Assembly: GCF_001638985.1 (NCBI RefSeq)
Contig: NW_017265159.1
Location: forward strand, 423,113 to 487,112
Direction of reading: 5' to 3'
Length of the DNA stretch: 64,000 nucleotides
DNA from: Phycomyces blakesleeanus NRRL 1555(-)
Taxonomy: Eukaryota > Mucoromycota > Mucoromycetes > Mucorales > Phycomycetaceae
Both the position numbers and the translations under genes were made by a program. Positions 28,640 to 42,200 of this stretch are shown piece by piece. Position 1 is the first letter of the stretch. Each line of letters begins with the position of its first letter. A model generated the notes under the pieces. The model worked only from the letters and a program-made list of their open reading frames with translations. It ran no database searches and was not told the DNA's origin.

Positions 28640-30226
28640 TTATGGAGATTCGATAATCTGTTGTGGAACAGACATTCGCTTGTCTTTATTTTGGCGGTTC
28701 TTCTTTTCTCGCTTTCGTTTGGTCAACACACCTTGGATCAGCATCCTTACGAACCTCTCCTCGTCGATTATTTTCAGATGCTCATCCAGCTGTTTCTGGC
28801 CTAGTCTATAGATAAACTCTTGAAGGTTCCATGCAGAGAGAATAAAGAGATGCCGAGTGCTCATGTGGTTTGCTTTTAGCTGGGTAGAGATCGATTGGCG
28901 TACCTACAATGGAAAATAAGATTATTACAACAGCCAACCATGATTATGGTTATGATTATGATTATGATTAAGATCATTATTATTTTTGCTTCCATAAAAA
29001 GAAAAAAAAACATAAAAAGGAGGGTGGAAAACACTTGCTTCATTGGTAAGTTCGCCTACTGCTTTAGCCCATGCACGTCCTTCTTCTTGACCCTCTTTTC
29101 TATCTCGGCGCATCTTTGAGTCTACTGCCTGTATACTATAATTAAATAACCAAGATAAAAACAAAAATAAAAATATAAAAAAGAATATAGATTTATGTAT
29201 GTTGTACACAAGTGATTCTTACCTGATCAGCCTTGTTACGCACAAAAAGCACAGGAACGCGCCACTCTCTTGCCTTTTTGGCAATGATTAGATCTGTTTC
29301 TTGTAGTCTAGAGCAACAATAAATATATATTTGCAGAGAAATAAAAGCAAGTTAAATGATTGTACACTGATATTTCCTTTTAATGCATTAATGATGTAGT
29401 AGCTTGGTCTAGACTTACCTTTCGGCAGTTACGATTATTAAAGAGTCGAACGCACATAAAAAATTGTCTTCGAAATATGTTTCTGCTGGATGATGCATTG
29501 TACCTGCGCCTGGCATATCCCACAGCACCATGGTCCGTAGATCCGGATGCCGATAACCTGCTGGTCTCATAGTAGATTCTGTCTCGCCTGTATGTGCAGC
29601 AAGTATATGGCTATCATGATATCCCAAGATTCCATTCACAAGTGAGCTCTTTGAAACAAACAAATAAGAAAATAGAATTGAGTTGAGTTGAATAAAATAT
29701 TTAATTATATTTTTTGAATATATATATTTATATATTTATACAATTACCTTGCCTGTACCTGCGACTCCAACTATGGCAACGTTGTAAAAATGATCTGAAT
29801 TGAGTCCAATCCTCAATTTGGCTTGTTCTTTGAGTTCTGGAGGGATCGGAAGTGGTTCTAATGGACCTTGACTGAATACACTTTGAAAAACACCCCAACA
29901 AGCTAGAAAAGGTGCCAATGGCCCTTTTGAATTATTTTTTTTAAAAAAAAATATTTTAATTCAATTCAATTCAATTCAATTCAATTCAACTTTCTTGGCT
30001 TACATCCAATAACACCAAGGATTCCCCCAATAGCACCATCCATGACCTTGACTCCTGTTAATTCTTCCTCTGTAAATGTGTAGGCATTTAGAAGAGGAAA
30101 GGCTACAATGACCATCGGAACAGCCAAGGTAGATATGGTTGCTTTTGTGAATCGACTTGATAGGTCGGTGTGTTCGTACAGGACGTTTGATTTATCTGAA
30201 AATGTTTTCGAGGCTGCTTGTCCCAT
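28640..30226 (-). CDS. IRG-like (immunity-related GTPase-type) membrane GTPase
   Basis: Predicted exons 30226-30004, 29923-29748, 29648-29419, 29307-29223, 29128-29039 and 28903-28640 give 355 aa. MGQAASK at the start fits N-myristoylation (Gly2, Ser6). Two hydrophobic segments follow (about 31-51 and 63-88). The G domain shows GVAGTGKSS (127-135), WDMPGAGT (G3, 176-183) and NKAD (G4, 234-237). The order and the spacing VLWDMPG, then FDSLIIVTAERL, then FVRNKAD resemble vertebrate IRG (IIGP) GTPases. The C-terminal 120 residues are helical and basic (KRKREKKNRQNKDKR). The intron after ELTNE starts GCAAGT, a GC-AG intron. IRG proteins in vertebrates act at membranes of vacuoles and organelles; the fungal role is unknown. 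A TTG-initiated upstream extension exists, but the MGQ start is preferred. Confidence 0.8.
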
Positions 30227-31194
30227 TTCAACAACAGAAGTTATGTATAAAGACAATTATTGATCAAGTTAATTTAAAGAAAAGGTAAAAGAAGAAACTG
30301 CTGTGTATTTTATTTTTTTATATAAAAGTTAATAAAAAAAAAGAATTATAATAACAAGCTCTTTTTTTTATACCTCTCATGGGACGAACTCTTATATATT
30401 TATATTATTTGAGGTCACGGCACATGATCGACTGATGGCTGTAGAGTCATTCATGTGGAGTTTTGACGGTATGGATGTGTGTATGGGTAGGTATAGTATA
30501 TTGTCTTGTGAAGTATCTAAAATATTACATACGAAAGAAATGTGCCTCCTTTTTTTTCTTATTCTTTCTTTTTGCACATGTCAATTAAAAACCTTGGCTC
30601 TTGATCAAAGAAGAAAAAAAAAGGGCTAATGACTGTTTATATTTTTGTCAATCAAAATTACACTTTATGTGGTTAGTTTTTGAGAAAGAACTTCTTTGAC
30701 TACTAAACAACAATTACTTTGCTGTTACCAAGACAACCACTCAGCAACAACAAAAATAAAAACAATATTAATATTAATATTAATCAGAAAGTAAATGAAA
30801 AGCCGATTTTCTTGTAAGAAGCTGGTCATGTTCGGATTGATCACAGGTGTGTCGGTCGGCCTGTTGTGCGAAATCAAATCACAAACAAAAACAAAAAAAC
30901 CAAAAAAAAAAAAAACTATCTCCAATAGAAATTACCTAATATCGATTGATCATCTCTATTTTACACATTAACAAAAGAAGACAGGCCAGACCAGTTGATA
31001 TTATTCTTGCTCCTACGCTTGCTCTTATTATTATTATTATTACACTTTGGGAAAGCGTCATTATGATGGCTTGATATTATGAACATTATTATTTTGTGAG
31101 GAAATAAAATAAAATAAAAAAGAAGAAATGGATTTGCAATACACTGCGCGCTTTGTGTGTTTGTGAGTCTGTATGTATATTTGGCAATGCTAGT
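30227..31194. other. Intergenic region
   Basis: Promoter side of the IRG-like gene and 3' side of GID4. It is AT-rich with a (TTAATA)n stretch near 30767-30783. No gene recognised. Confidence 0.5.
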
Positions 31195-32341
31195 TTAACG
31201 GAATTCAAAGCTGTCTAGGCAATGCTGATTGACATTCTCCAAAGTCAATGCTTGGAACCTATTAAAAATTAGATAGATAGATATATAAAAAATAAAGATA
31301 AGCATACACAATTTAATACAGTCCAACCCGATAAACTACTTGAAAAAAATAGTGTAATGTAATAATTACCGTTCAATGTTTAAGTGATAAAAGTAAAATC
31401 CGGTGATCTTGTCAGTGGAACGTTGGTAAGCAATGTAATAAAAACCAGCAAAACTTGCTCCATCGATATTATTGATGTGATGGTTTGGTACCAGAAATCT
31501 TTCTTTCCATCGCATGTAGACCATATCGTTATCAATAGGATCATACACAAAGTCTTCCTTGTTAAAGCAGTCAATTAATGGCTTGAATGGCTCGAATAGT
31601 TCCTACCAAAAATGAATTGAATTGAATAAATTATTATTATTTCTATATTTATTTATTTGTGCTATTTCATTTCATTTCTTTCTTACCCAGTGTTGGCGGT
31701 CAATGTCTTGAACTGCATGCCATTTGCGAGTAAGGAAAGAATATTTTGGTCCAATAATCTCTCCTTCAAAATAAGTCTAATAAATTATATTCATATGAGC
31801 GAGTGTGTGAGTGAGTGTGTGTGTGTATGTATACAAATTTCACAAAGTAAGGTTACTTACAGTAAGTTCTGATAGTTCTGACGTAAGACCTTTGATGTAC
31901 AAATAACCACACAATAAACTCTCCTTGATGTTCACTTGCTACACTCATATATAATAAATAATAATAATAATAATAAAAAGTTTATACAAATGCATAATAA
32001 ATATATAATATTTCTTCTTTGCTCTTTTGTTTCTTTTGTACCTTTAGTTCAACCAAAACTTCATACTCATTATCTCCACATTTCTGTTTGCCTTTGAATC
32101 TAGATCCACTATAAAGAGATCCTAATTGTGAATTGGGGATTCTGCGATCTGAAATATCCACCCAAGGATCGTCTTCTTTTCGATAGACAAATAGCGGAGA
32201 ATGGCATTTTGGAGATTTGATGGTCTGTGGTTTTTTTGTGTGCTCACAAGTTTTGGAGATCTTTTGACATTGAGCGCATGATGTGTGAATGGAGGGTTTT
32301 GTCATTTCCCAAAAAGATAAAGTGTCTGCTGAGATTGGCAT
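31195..32341 (-). CDS. GID4: Gid4/Vid24 substrate receptor of the GID/CTLH ubiquitin ligase
   Basis: Predicted exons 32341-32042, 31938-31861, 31776-31687, 31602-31370 and 31258-31195 give 254 aa. The conserved Vid24 beta-barrel begins at [14 protein letters not shown]. It continues through [57 protein letters not shown] and [13 protein letters not shown], and ends with the typical FEFR terminus. The domain binds N-terminal proline degrons and hands clients such as gluconeogenic enzymes to the GID ligase. The N-terminal 65 residues hold a [13 protein letters not shown] cluster, possibly a small metal site, which is not part of the known core. Confidence 0.95.
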
Positions 32342-34311
32342 AGTTATATAAGTGCTTGAGTATTTGGGTATTTGAATGCTTTGTGTTAGTGTGTGTGTAT
32401 GAGAGAAAAGATAAAAGTAGAAAATAAAGAAGGGTGAGGAAGAGGGGGGAAAACTATGTATGTCTTTAGAAAGTAAGAAAGTAAAAGGATTTGCTGAAGG
32501 GGGAGGGGGCTGTTGTTATTGCTGGAAGAAATGCTCAAGATAGATTTTTGTGTGTGTTAGTGAGTAAAGAATACACAGTGAGCTAAAGACAAATGAAAAA
32601 GAAGAAGAAGAGTAAGGATGAAAGATAATAGAAAACAGAAAACAGAAATAATGATAATATTAGCAATAAGAGAGAGAGAGAAAATGGAAACAAAGAGGGA
32701 GGGGGGAAGAATTAATAATAATTTTGGTCTGATTCTTTGTTTAATTTAGTGTATTGCGTGTGCATTGACCCTCTTTTTCAAATTGACATTCTTTAAGCCA
32801 AAGGTCAAAAGACTACGTACAATTTTTATTTTATTTATGTCACACCACAATATTTTGTTGGCTTGTAAATTCAAGCTTATATAAATACATAATATATATT
32901 TGTGTTTCTGTTTGCGTTTGTGTGTGAAAATAAAGAAAAAATAAAAAGACTTGCATTAATCAATAACCAAGAAGAAGATAATACACTTCTTTACTACAAA
33001 AGATACTATTTTATTTTATTTTTGGTGGTAATATTTCTTGGAGTAAGATATCAGTATATCGTATTATGGCATCTTATGTAATGACATATTGAAGATTGTT
33101 AATTTCAGGCACAATAATTTAATATCTTCTAAGCTATCCATTTTACATTTGTGCTTGTAGGTTCCAGCTTTTCGGACACCTTGTAAAAAAATTTCTCTTT
33201 CAAATTTAATATATAAATACATAATGATTAAAAAGAATTAAAGAAAAAGAAGAAGTATTAATGTCACTATCTGTTAGAAACAAGTTTTTTTTTTGTCTTT
33301 TATACATTCAAACTATATTATCATTACCATTACCATTATCATCATTACATTCTACTTTGCTCTGCTCTGCTCTGCTCTGCTCTGCCTTATTTTGTCTCTA
33401 TTAAACCCTAGTAATTTTAACTATTTTTTATCTTTTTCGTCTTCTTCTTCTAGTGTACATTCACACGATATTTTATGCGGCTTATTCAAAAACTGCGCAC
33501 AAATATTCCAAAAAGAACCTGTAATTTCGAGTATCCAGCTTTTTCGTACCACTAACTAACATTTATATTCAAGTCAACAATACCAATTCACATTCACACT
33601 CAAACTCGAACTCGAACTCGAGCTCAAAATTACACAGAAAGTCAATAGGACTTTTTAGTCCCCAGTTTGAACCCACCACCAAAATGAATAAATGAGAGAG
33701 ATTCTTATTATAAATAATTACAAAATAAATGTTACCTCTGGGCACAAACACAAATACAGAATAATTAATTACTGTAATGAATACATTGTTTAACCAATTG
33801 TTTTTTTTTCTACTCATCCAACAAAAATAATAATAATAAATATTTCTTGTATTTCCTGTATTTCTATTATGCTGTGTTTGAGTTGGGTTATATGTAAGCT
33901 TATTTTATAATACAAGAAAAAGGGCATTTACAATACTCTGAAATAATGATCTTCTTTTAATAATATCAATTCTTGTCTTATTTGACTTTATTTCTTAATA
34001 GCTTTAATAGCTTTAATAGCAATAGTAATAAACAAACAATTAAACAAGTAGAAAAGATGTACTGGTACAGGTATACATAGATATTTATATTTATATTGGT
34101 TAAAAGAGAATACAATACAGAAAATATTTAAAGAAGAAGAAGAAGAAAACATATAATATAATATACAACACACTTTTGAGGGTTCCTTTTTTATATATAT
34201 ATATATGGTTGGTGAATTAATTGTCTATCCTCCCTATGTGTGTGTGTATGTATGTGTTTTGTGTGTCGGTATGTTTTTCTTTCTTTCTTTCATCTTATTT
34301 AGGACCTAAAT
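32342..34311. other. Intergenic region
   Basis: About 2 kb without a supported gene. The first 400 bases, upstream of GID4, are purine-rich on the plus strand, so the GID4 leader is pyrimidine-rich. Simple repeats include (TCTGC)n at 33358-33383 and a CGAACT/CACTCA array near 33590-33620. Confidence 0.5.
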
Positions 34312-35611
34312 CTATGCCATAAAGTAGGCAGCAAGACCTGTCAAAACAAGGCCAAAGGCACTAATGGTAGTGGAAGAAGCTCCAGAGTCATGGGTAGTAG
34401 AACCACTGGCAGAAGCAGCGTTGACTAGGTCATCCTTGGAAACAACACCGGCAGAGCCAGCAGCACCAGCAGCAACGGTAGGGTTAGCATGGGCAGCCGA
34501 TACAGGGACGCTTGATGGGTGAGCAGCAGAGACGGCAGCAGCAGCAGATCCAGAGGCAACTGCGCCAGAAACAGTGGAGTTTGCAACAGGGGCAGTAGTG
34601 TTGGTTACCGCGCCAGATCCTTCCTTGTAAAATGAGACGCTGCTGCACTGGCCAACGCTGGTAACGTCATAAGCTTTCTGGAGGACAGGCAAGACACGGA
34701 GAGCAATGTTGACTGTGCTTTCGTACAGATCGTGCTCAAGAGACACACCACCGACAGCAGATGTTGGGGCAGCTGCGGCCCACTTGGCAACCTCGGCATC
34801 AATTGTCTCGACCTTAAAGTTGGCATTTCCTTCGGCAGCCCAGTCATTGGTGTCAAAGTTCCAGATGACGGCAGTAAAGCCAAGAGCCTTTGCGATGTCA
34901 CGGACACGGTTGTCGATGTCGCCATAGGGAGGTCTGAAATACTTTGGCGAGACACCGATGACTTCCTTGATGACCTGCTCGTTCCACTTGAGCTCGGCTA
35001 CGATCTGCTCGTTGGTCAGACTGGTCATGTAGCTGTGGGACCAGGTGTGCATGGCAATGTCGTGGCCGGCCTTGTAGGCACGCAAGACATGCTGAGGGTA
35101 CTTGTTGACCTGGCCACCGACCATGAAGAACGTAGCCTTGGTGCCGGTCTTGTCAAGTTCGTCGTAAAGAGCAGGACTGAATTCAGATGGTCCGTCGTCG
35201 TATGTAATACCCCACTGACCCTTTGGGCAGAAAGAAATATCATCGGGACCAAGGCAGCCGGTGAATGTCCAGTCGCAGTAAGGATCACCCTGTTCCTGAG
35301 GCTGGGGGCCTGATAATTATAATAATAGTTAATAAATTGTTGAATTGTTGAATTTCTGATTTGTGGAATTTATATATATTTCACAATTAAAGATAATAGT
35401 GATAGATCTACTGTAATTATTTACCAAGTCCAGCAGAGACATCATAAACAGGAGCCTTTGTAATGGTTACACCGTTGAGCAATGCGAGCCACTCTGGTTT
35501 AGCAGTGGGAATAGATCCTACTGCAGGATAGGTCTCTTTGAATGTAAAGGTGGATTGAGCATTGGCGAATGAGAGAGCGACGGCAGCGAGAACAAAGAGC
35601 TTAGGGAGCAT
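34312..35611 (-). CDS. Chitin deacetylase (CE4), secreted, GPI-anchored
   Basis: Predicted exons 35611-35425 and 35309-34312 give 394 aa. A signal peptide ends near ANAQ (19). The NodB/CE4 domain carries its five motifs: TYDDGP (catalytic base Asp and metal Asp), HTWSHSYM (His-x3-His zinc pair), RPPYGDID, the DTNDW segment and SLEHD with the catalytic His. After about residue 280 a Ser/Ala/Thr-rich linker leads to a C-terminal hydrophobic tail (ISAFGLVLTGLAAYFMA), a GPI-attachment signal, preceded by small residues. The enzyme converts chitin to chitosan in the cell wall, a major polymer in Mucorales. High codon bias toward C-ending codons suggests strong expression. A TATAAAA box lies about 190 bases upstream. 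Confidence 0.95.
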
Positions 35612-35800
35612 TTTTCTTTTAGGATAGATTATGATGAAGCTAATGCTAAGAAACAAAAAAAAAGGTGTTGTGAGGGTGGTGACGAAAGAAGAAAAAGAAG
35701 AGAGAGAGAAAAAAAAAAGGGAAAAGGAGGAGGATAGAGATATGAAGGATAGTAGAATGGAAGGATAGAAAATTTGTAGAATCGACACTGGAGGTGGGCT

Positions 35801-35807
35801 TTTTATA
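35801..35807 (-). promoter_or_regulatory. TATA box of the chitin deacetylase gene
   Basis: On the minus strand the sequence reads TATAAAA, about 190 bases upstream of the ATG. It is followed by a strongly pyrimidine-rich leader (35650-35760). This is a canonical TATA-plus-CT-tract arrangement of a highly expressed fungal gene. The transcription start is inferred, not seen. Confidence 0.5.
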
Positions 35808-37341
35808 CATCTTTGAAATTATTTCCCTTTTTTTTGTGGTTTCTCTTTATTCTATTATTATGATTATTATCGTTAATTGAAGGTACGGGTTGGACATCTA
35901 TTTTTGCAAGGTGGTTGTGCTACAGTGAAGTTCCTGGAATACGAAAGTGTATCGGACTGGTGTGTGACAAATAGGCTTTAAAGTTCGACCATTGGCTTCT
36001 TCGTGGCGTGGTCTATGTCCTGTTTTTAGCCTCCTTTCACCCAATACCCCCCAAAAATAGACCTATTATATATATATAAAATATTTTTTTACGACTTTTG
36101 TATATTCGGGTTGGCCGGAATTCATGGAATGAAATTTTTGGTTTTTTACATGAGGGTAAGATCGTTAATTAGACATATATGCGCGCTTAATTCACTATCT
36201 ATATAAACTACACAGGCTACATAAGCTCTGTACATGTGTATATTTATAGTAACACTTTTAAACAACAATAAGTAATAGTTTTCTTTTGATTCCAAAAAAA
36301 AAATACATGTCTATTTTTTGAATTTACAAGCACAATAAAAAAAAGAGGCTTTATTAAAAAAGTAGTGTTAGTGGTAGTAGTAGTCATGGTAACAGTAATA
36401 TTTTTTAGGACTTTGGTAACTATGTCGTAACAACAACAACAACAAAAAGGTTAATTGGCTCAGTAAAGAATCATATATGCTTTTTTTTTTAAAAAAAAGC
36501 CACATAGTGTGGAGATTCTTCAATTAAAGAAGAAGAAAAAGAAACCGGAATTATCTGATTTAAGATCAAAGGAAATGGCTTAGTAAGTATTAGTTGCCAT
36601 GGCAGTTTGATTACCTTTTTTTTTTTTTACTTTGTTGTATTTTATTCTTTGGCTGTCATTATTATTTTCAGCCTCGCTCTCTATCACTATCACTATCACT
36701 ATCTCTCTTTATGTACATTTTATATATATATATCTAAGCAACTAATCAGATCAGTAAGAAGCCAGCTATTTTCTTTGCCCTTTTTTTTTTGCAAGCCTCG
36801 CTTTCTAATCTTCTAATCTCTGATCTCTGATCTCTGATTTCTAATTTACCCAACCTTCCTTTACTTCTTGTAATTTGCACGCTTACATATTATATATATA
36901 TATATATTATTAATATATAAGTGCATGTTATTATTTCACTATTTATTTTTATTTATTTTCCTCTAGTGCCCTTGCACTAAAAGAATTGTTCGGTCTTCTT
37001 TACTGTACTTTACTGTACTGTACTGTACCGTACTTTTACTTTACAAAAATAAAATTATGTTGAGCGGCTTTTTTTTAAAAAAAATAATAATATCTTATTC
37101 CTATTTCTGTCTCGTGGGCGTAGGCCATTTATAGTTCAAGATATTTTTTATATGTATAGATATATTATTATTATTATTTGAGATGTTTTGCCACAGAATA
37201 TCAAGAAGCCTTTGCTTAATCATATATTTATTAGGATTTTTTTTTTGGCTCTCAGCCGCGGTCTCGAGGTAATTTCTATATTATATATGTATATACTGTG
37301 AATTATGGTATTAGTGTTGGTGATGGTGTTGTTGGTGTTAG

Positions 37342-37378
<37 letters not shown>

Positions 37379-39253
37379 ATTTCAATTCACAAGCTACATT
37401 AATAGCAATATGAATGGTAATAGCATTGATGATAATAATAATATTAATATTCAATTTGGTCTACTGTTACTATTCTCCTTTGTCAACAGAATTATTTTTA
37501 CTATAAAAAAAATATTCTTATTATTCTTATTATTTTACATCTGCACAATAATTTGGCTGTCAATTTTACACTGCCTCTAACTAGATCTAGTTATCTTTGG
37601 GTCTATTCTTATTTATCTTATTTATCTGAGGATCGTTTAGTAATCAGCATTCGATTTGAAGTTTGTTTCTATAATATATATATATATATATTTATTTCTT
37701 GCCCACACGTGGTAAAAGAGATGGAGAGGGAGCCAAGGGAGCATTGTCGGTATCACTTTCCCTTATACATATTATAGTGTTCTATAAAGAAACTCCCCCT
37801 TGACAAAAAGGTATAAAGGCTTGATTGTTGTCTTGACATAATTGAATTTTCAAAATAGCCTAAATGATAATATTAGGGTGATCTATAAAGAATAAATAAA
37901 AATCGCCTTTTGTTTATAGGACAGCTATTATTATTATGATGATAATCTCTCTTTGTGTGTGTGTGTGTAATTTTACTTTTTTTTTGATGTATACAACAAA
38001 GCACAGCACAGCACAGCACAGTACAATACAGTACAATACAGCACATCATAGGTATATATGTATATATTATTATTGTGTTTTTTTTTCAATGTTCGATCAA
38101 CCACAAATAGCAATAAGAATAACGAAAGAAATAATAAAAGTAACACCAATGGAAAGAGTGGAGTATTAAGGATGCAAATCATTTAAAATTCTATTTTTTT
38201 ATTATTATTTCTACGTTTATTTTGCTTTATCAAGATATCAACCCTGTGTGCTTGTACTTGTACTTGTACTTGTGTTTATTGATTAGTGTGATTATCTGCC
38301 ATCTATTATTCGAGGTAATTAAACGTGTTATGGAAAATATTGATTATTTACAAGTTGCAGAAATGAACAGGCCTATAACCACCTTTACATTCTCTTTTTT
38401 CAACAACAACAAAAATATAGAAGGAAATGAGGAATTATCTTGGGTGTGCTGTACTGTGCTGTGCTGTTAGGTGATGTGCTGTGTTGTGATGCTACTATGC
38501 AGTGATGTTATTGTACCGTGATTTGGTGTATTTTACAGGGCTGGGAAAATACTGCAGTAGATCCTTTGTTGTTGTGATTGTGATTGTAGTGAAAATAAAT
38601 AAATAAAAGAAACACGAAAATCAAAAGCAAGATCTTTGTTTTTTTTTTCAAGTGCGCAGAAAGTGTTTATGAGATTTACAACAAATACAACCAGAAATAA
38701 CATCAAAATACTAATACTAACAATAATAATAATAGAAGAAGAAGAAGAGTATTTCAATTAGGTATTGGTTCTGTATGTACATTGAGCTTCACACGAATAA
38801 AAGTTGAAATGAAAATGAAAATATAAGGCAATAGATAATTGTATGCATATATTCATTCCACAAGGATTTTCAATTCTTTTTTTTTTTTTTAATAATCTAC
38901 ACTTTTTGACTAAAGATCCCCCCCTCTCTCTCTCTCTCTTTGTGGGTGTAGATGTAGTACAGTACAATACAATACAATACATGTGTAAAGTGTTTTTTTC
39001 TTCTTTTGGTTTCATCTTTGTGTATATATATATATGTTTTTACAATATGTATATGTAAATCTCCAATTCATTTCACCCTTTCTCTTTACTCTCTATCAAT
39101 CAATATTCATGCTATTTTGTGCGTAGGTGCGCATTTATGCACACAGCAAAACAAAAAATCAAAAGCAAATTAAAGTAAAACCAGGCAAAATTATAATATA
39201 ATATAATATAATATAATATAATACAGTATAAAATAGTATAAAATAAGATTCTT
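35808..39253. other. Gene-poor stretch rich in simple repeats
   Basis: About 3.4 kb with no convincing coding sequence. It contains TACTGTACTG-type tandem runs (37007-37030) and a (TTGCTG)n stretch (37341-37378). CACAG/TACAA arrays (38000-38046), TGTACTTG repeats (38248-38273), a CTGTACTGTG cluster (38448-38470) and an ATAATATA array (39191-39223) follow. Two perfect T(n)A(n) palindromes are at 36481 and 37069. Apparent frames are low-complexity. Confidence 0.5.
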
Positions 39254-42200
39254 TCAACTAGTCCTAAACAAATTGACTAATAGTGTTCGAGATTGTTGGA
39301 ATGCAAACTCAACTTCTTGTGGGTGTCTAAATGCGCCTAAAGAGGTCACAGGCGCATTTGCAGTTGTTGGAGTAGTGGCAGTAACTGGTGAGGTTGGATT
39401 TGTGCTGTATGAGCCCCCACCATTGTTGTTATTACTAATGTTATTGTTACTATTACTATTAGCTCCACCATTATTATTAATGCCATTGCCAGCACCAGTA
39501 CTGCCACCATTTACACTGCCATTATTCCCAGTACCGTTATTTCCTCCATTTCCTCCTCCAGCTACTATACTTCCTGTATTTCCTGTAATTCCACCTACAC
39601 CACTATTACCATTTCCACTGCCACCAGCAGCAGCAGCACCACCACCACCACCAGTACCAGCAGCACCAATACTGTTTCCATTTCCATTTCCATTTCCGTT
39701 TCCACTTCCGTTTCCGTTTCCGTTTCCGTTTCCGTTGATTCCGGTTCCATAGATGGCTGCTTGACTAGGCAAAAGAAATTCTACATTTCTCATTCCTCCA
39801 CCAAACACATTTTCATCTGTCTGGACCCGCTTCCCACTCCGGGAGTTCTCTATCAGAAACCCTTTGACACATTTCATCGTGACCTCGCCACGTTTGTGGA
39901 GCCAGTTTGGCGGTTGGTGGGCCTGGTTGTGGTGGTGTTCGAATTGTTCGAAAAAGTATTCGGGCTGTTCGAGATACCGATCAGGAAGTAACAAGAGAGG
40001 AATAGATAAGGATGAGATATCAAAGCGTGTAACGAGTCTTAGGATGTTGCGCAGACCGGTGATCAGATTATGTCTGCTGGATAGATCCGTAGAAGGAATG
40101 GCTTTGAATTATAGTATAGGATAGTATAGGATAGGATAGGATAGAAAGTTTATCAAATCAAAATTTAAAACATACAAGAAAAATATACACACACGCACAC
40201 ACACACAAAAAAAAAATTAAAAAATAAAATAAAATTGAATTAATGAATTAATAATGATTACAACATAACGTACAAAATGTACAAACAGATAAATAAATAG
40301 ATAAAATAATAACAATAAAAAAAAAATTCTTGGCTTTACACTTACCATCACTATCTATTACCAAATGGAACACGGTCTGGGTCAATGGAAGGTTCGAATG
40401 ACGTGTGATAAAGAAACAGCCTTCTTGGAGATGATCCGGGTACTTGTTAAAATCAGCCTCGATTGTAGACAATTGTGATTCGATATTAGGAAAATGGAAT
40501 TCAGTTGAATGCTGGCAACGTTCAAACAAAGCTACATTGTGTGTGTGTGTACATATATAAAATTAGATTAATAGGCAATAGACTACAGCAGCAACAACAA
40601 AAAGAAAAAGAAAAAGAAATAATAGTAAACCTTTGTTACTGCCTTTGCCTGTCTTGTAGTTTCGCCAGCCAATGTTATCATCTAAAGAGGCTTGTTTGAG
40701 CTCACTCAGCTCAACCAAAACAATCATGGCGTTGAGATGGGTAGAATAGAGGTTAGTGGCTGTCTGTGCTCTGTACGCCATCTCCCGTGGCCCGTCATAA
40801 GGTAATGGATTCAAAATATCTGAAGCTAAATCAGCCACCAGTAGCCTGAGATTATGGGTTGACTTAATTTGGGCAGTTCCCAGTGTAATCGTAAATGACT
40901 CCACCAGTTGCTGGGAATTGTGAAAACCAGAAGCCGATGATTCTTGAGAAAATCGAGGGTCACTATTTAATTATTATTATTATTTTATGTATAGATAATA
41001 TTAGATTATGAGTGCAACACACATACATATATATATATATATTGGTTTTTACCTTTCATCATTTTCAATTCCCAAATTCTCCATTGCCTTTCCTAACCAG
41101 CCACCCAACTTGCGTACTGAACTGAGATTTGTGTTTTCCATGGCTTGTTTCTGTTGTTGAAGAAACGAAATCGGATTCCAAGCTTTATTACTACTAGTAG
41201 TAGTAGAAGTGTTTGCATTACTGCTGTTATTTGTATTGTTTTTGTTGCCCGACAGGTGCAAAAATGCCGGGGCAGTAGCTATTTTTTGAGTCGAATGGCG
41301 TCGATTGCTAGCAAGTCCACTGCCGTTATTAGCACCCGCGGCGGTTGTTGGGGTCGATGGCATCTCATTCCATGAACTATTACGTGAGTGGGCGGGTGAA
41401 GATGCATTGGACAACATTGGTCTTTGAAGTGGGGTTTGTGGTAAGAAAGGTAAATTCTGCTGCTGCTGTTGTTGCTGAAGCTGTAGGTGCTGCTGCTGCT
41501 GCTGCAACTGGAGCTGTAGCTGGAGTTGCTGGTGGGGTAATAATGGTGATGGATAACTCAGTGATGCAGACCGTCTGAATTGTGGTCCACTGACACTTTG
41601 GGATTGTGATCGGTGTGCAAGTTGGGGTGTGGGTTGCAGTGGATTTGCTTGAATTGCAGCAGCAGCAGCAGCAGCAGCAGCCGTCACCTTTTGTGGGTTC
41701 TCGAGCAACATTGCGATTGCTTGCTCCATGTTCTGGTGGCACAGTGACAATGCGGTTTCTGCCATTTCCTTTGGAAATCCCATTTCTTGAATGTCACTAA
41801 CCATCTTTTGAAACAGCGCCTTTTCCTTTGACTCGGCTTGAGATAATGAAGCAGTACGGAGCATACTGACCTGTTGCTGTTGTTGATATTGGTTTTGGTT
41901 TTGGTATTGATATTGGTCGATTACTGAAGGTGAACCAGGCATATTAGAGTAGTGATGAGATGAACTGCCGATACTAGCAGATGAACTTTGTCTACGTCTA
42001 TTGTATTCTATTGTATCAATAATTGCCGGTGATTGTACTGATTGTTGGTGCAATAATAGTGGTTCGGCTGTGTATTGTGACACTAGATGTGATGTGGCGG
42101 TTGTGTTAGCAACAGCGGGGGCGGGGGCGGGAGAGGCAATATTTCCAGTGCCAGTACCAGTACCAGTACCAGTACCAGGACCAGGACCAGTGCCGGTGCC

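Noticed and set aside
34732..35313. 193-codon plus-strand frame
   Set aside because: It is antisense to the chitin deacetylase catalytic domain; the open frame follows from the codon bias of the real gene.
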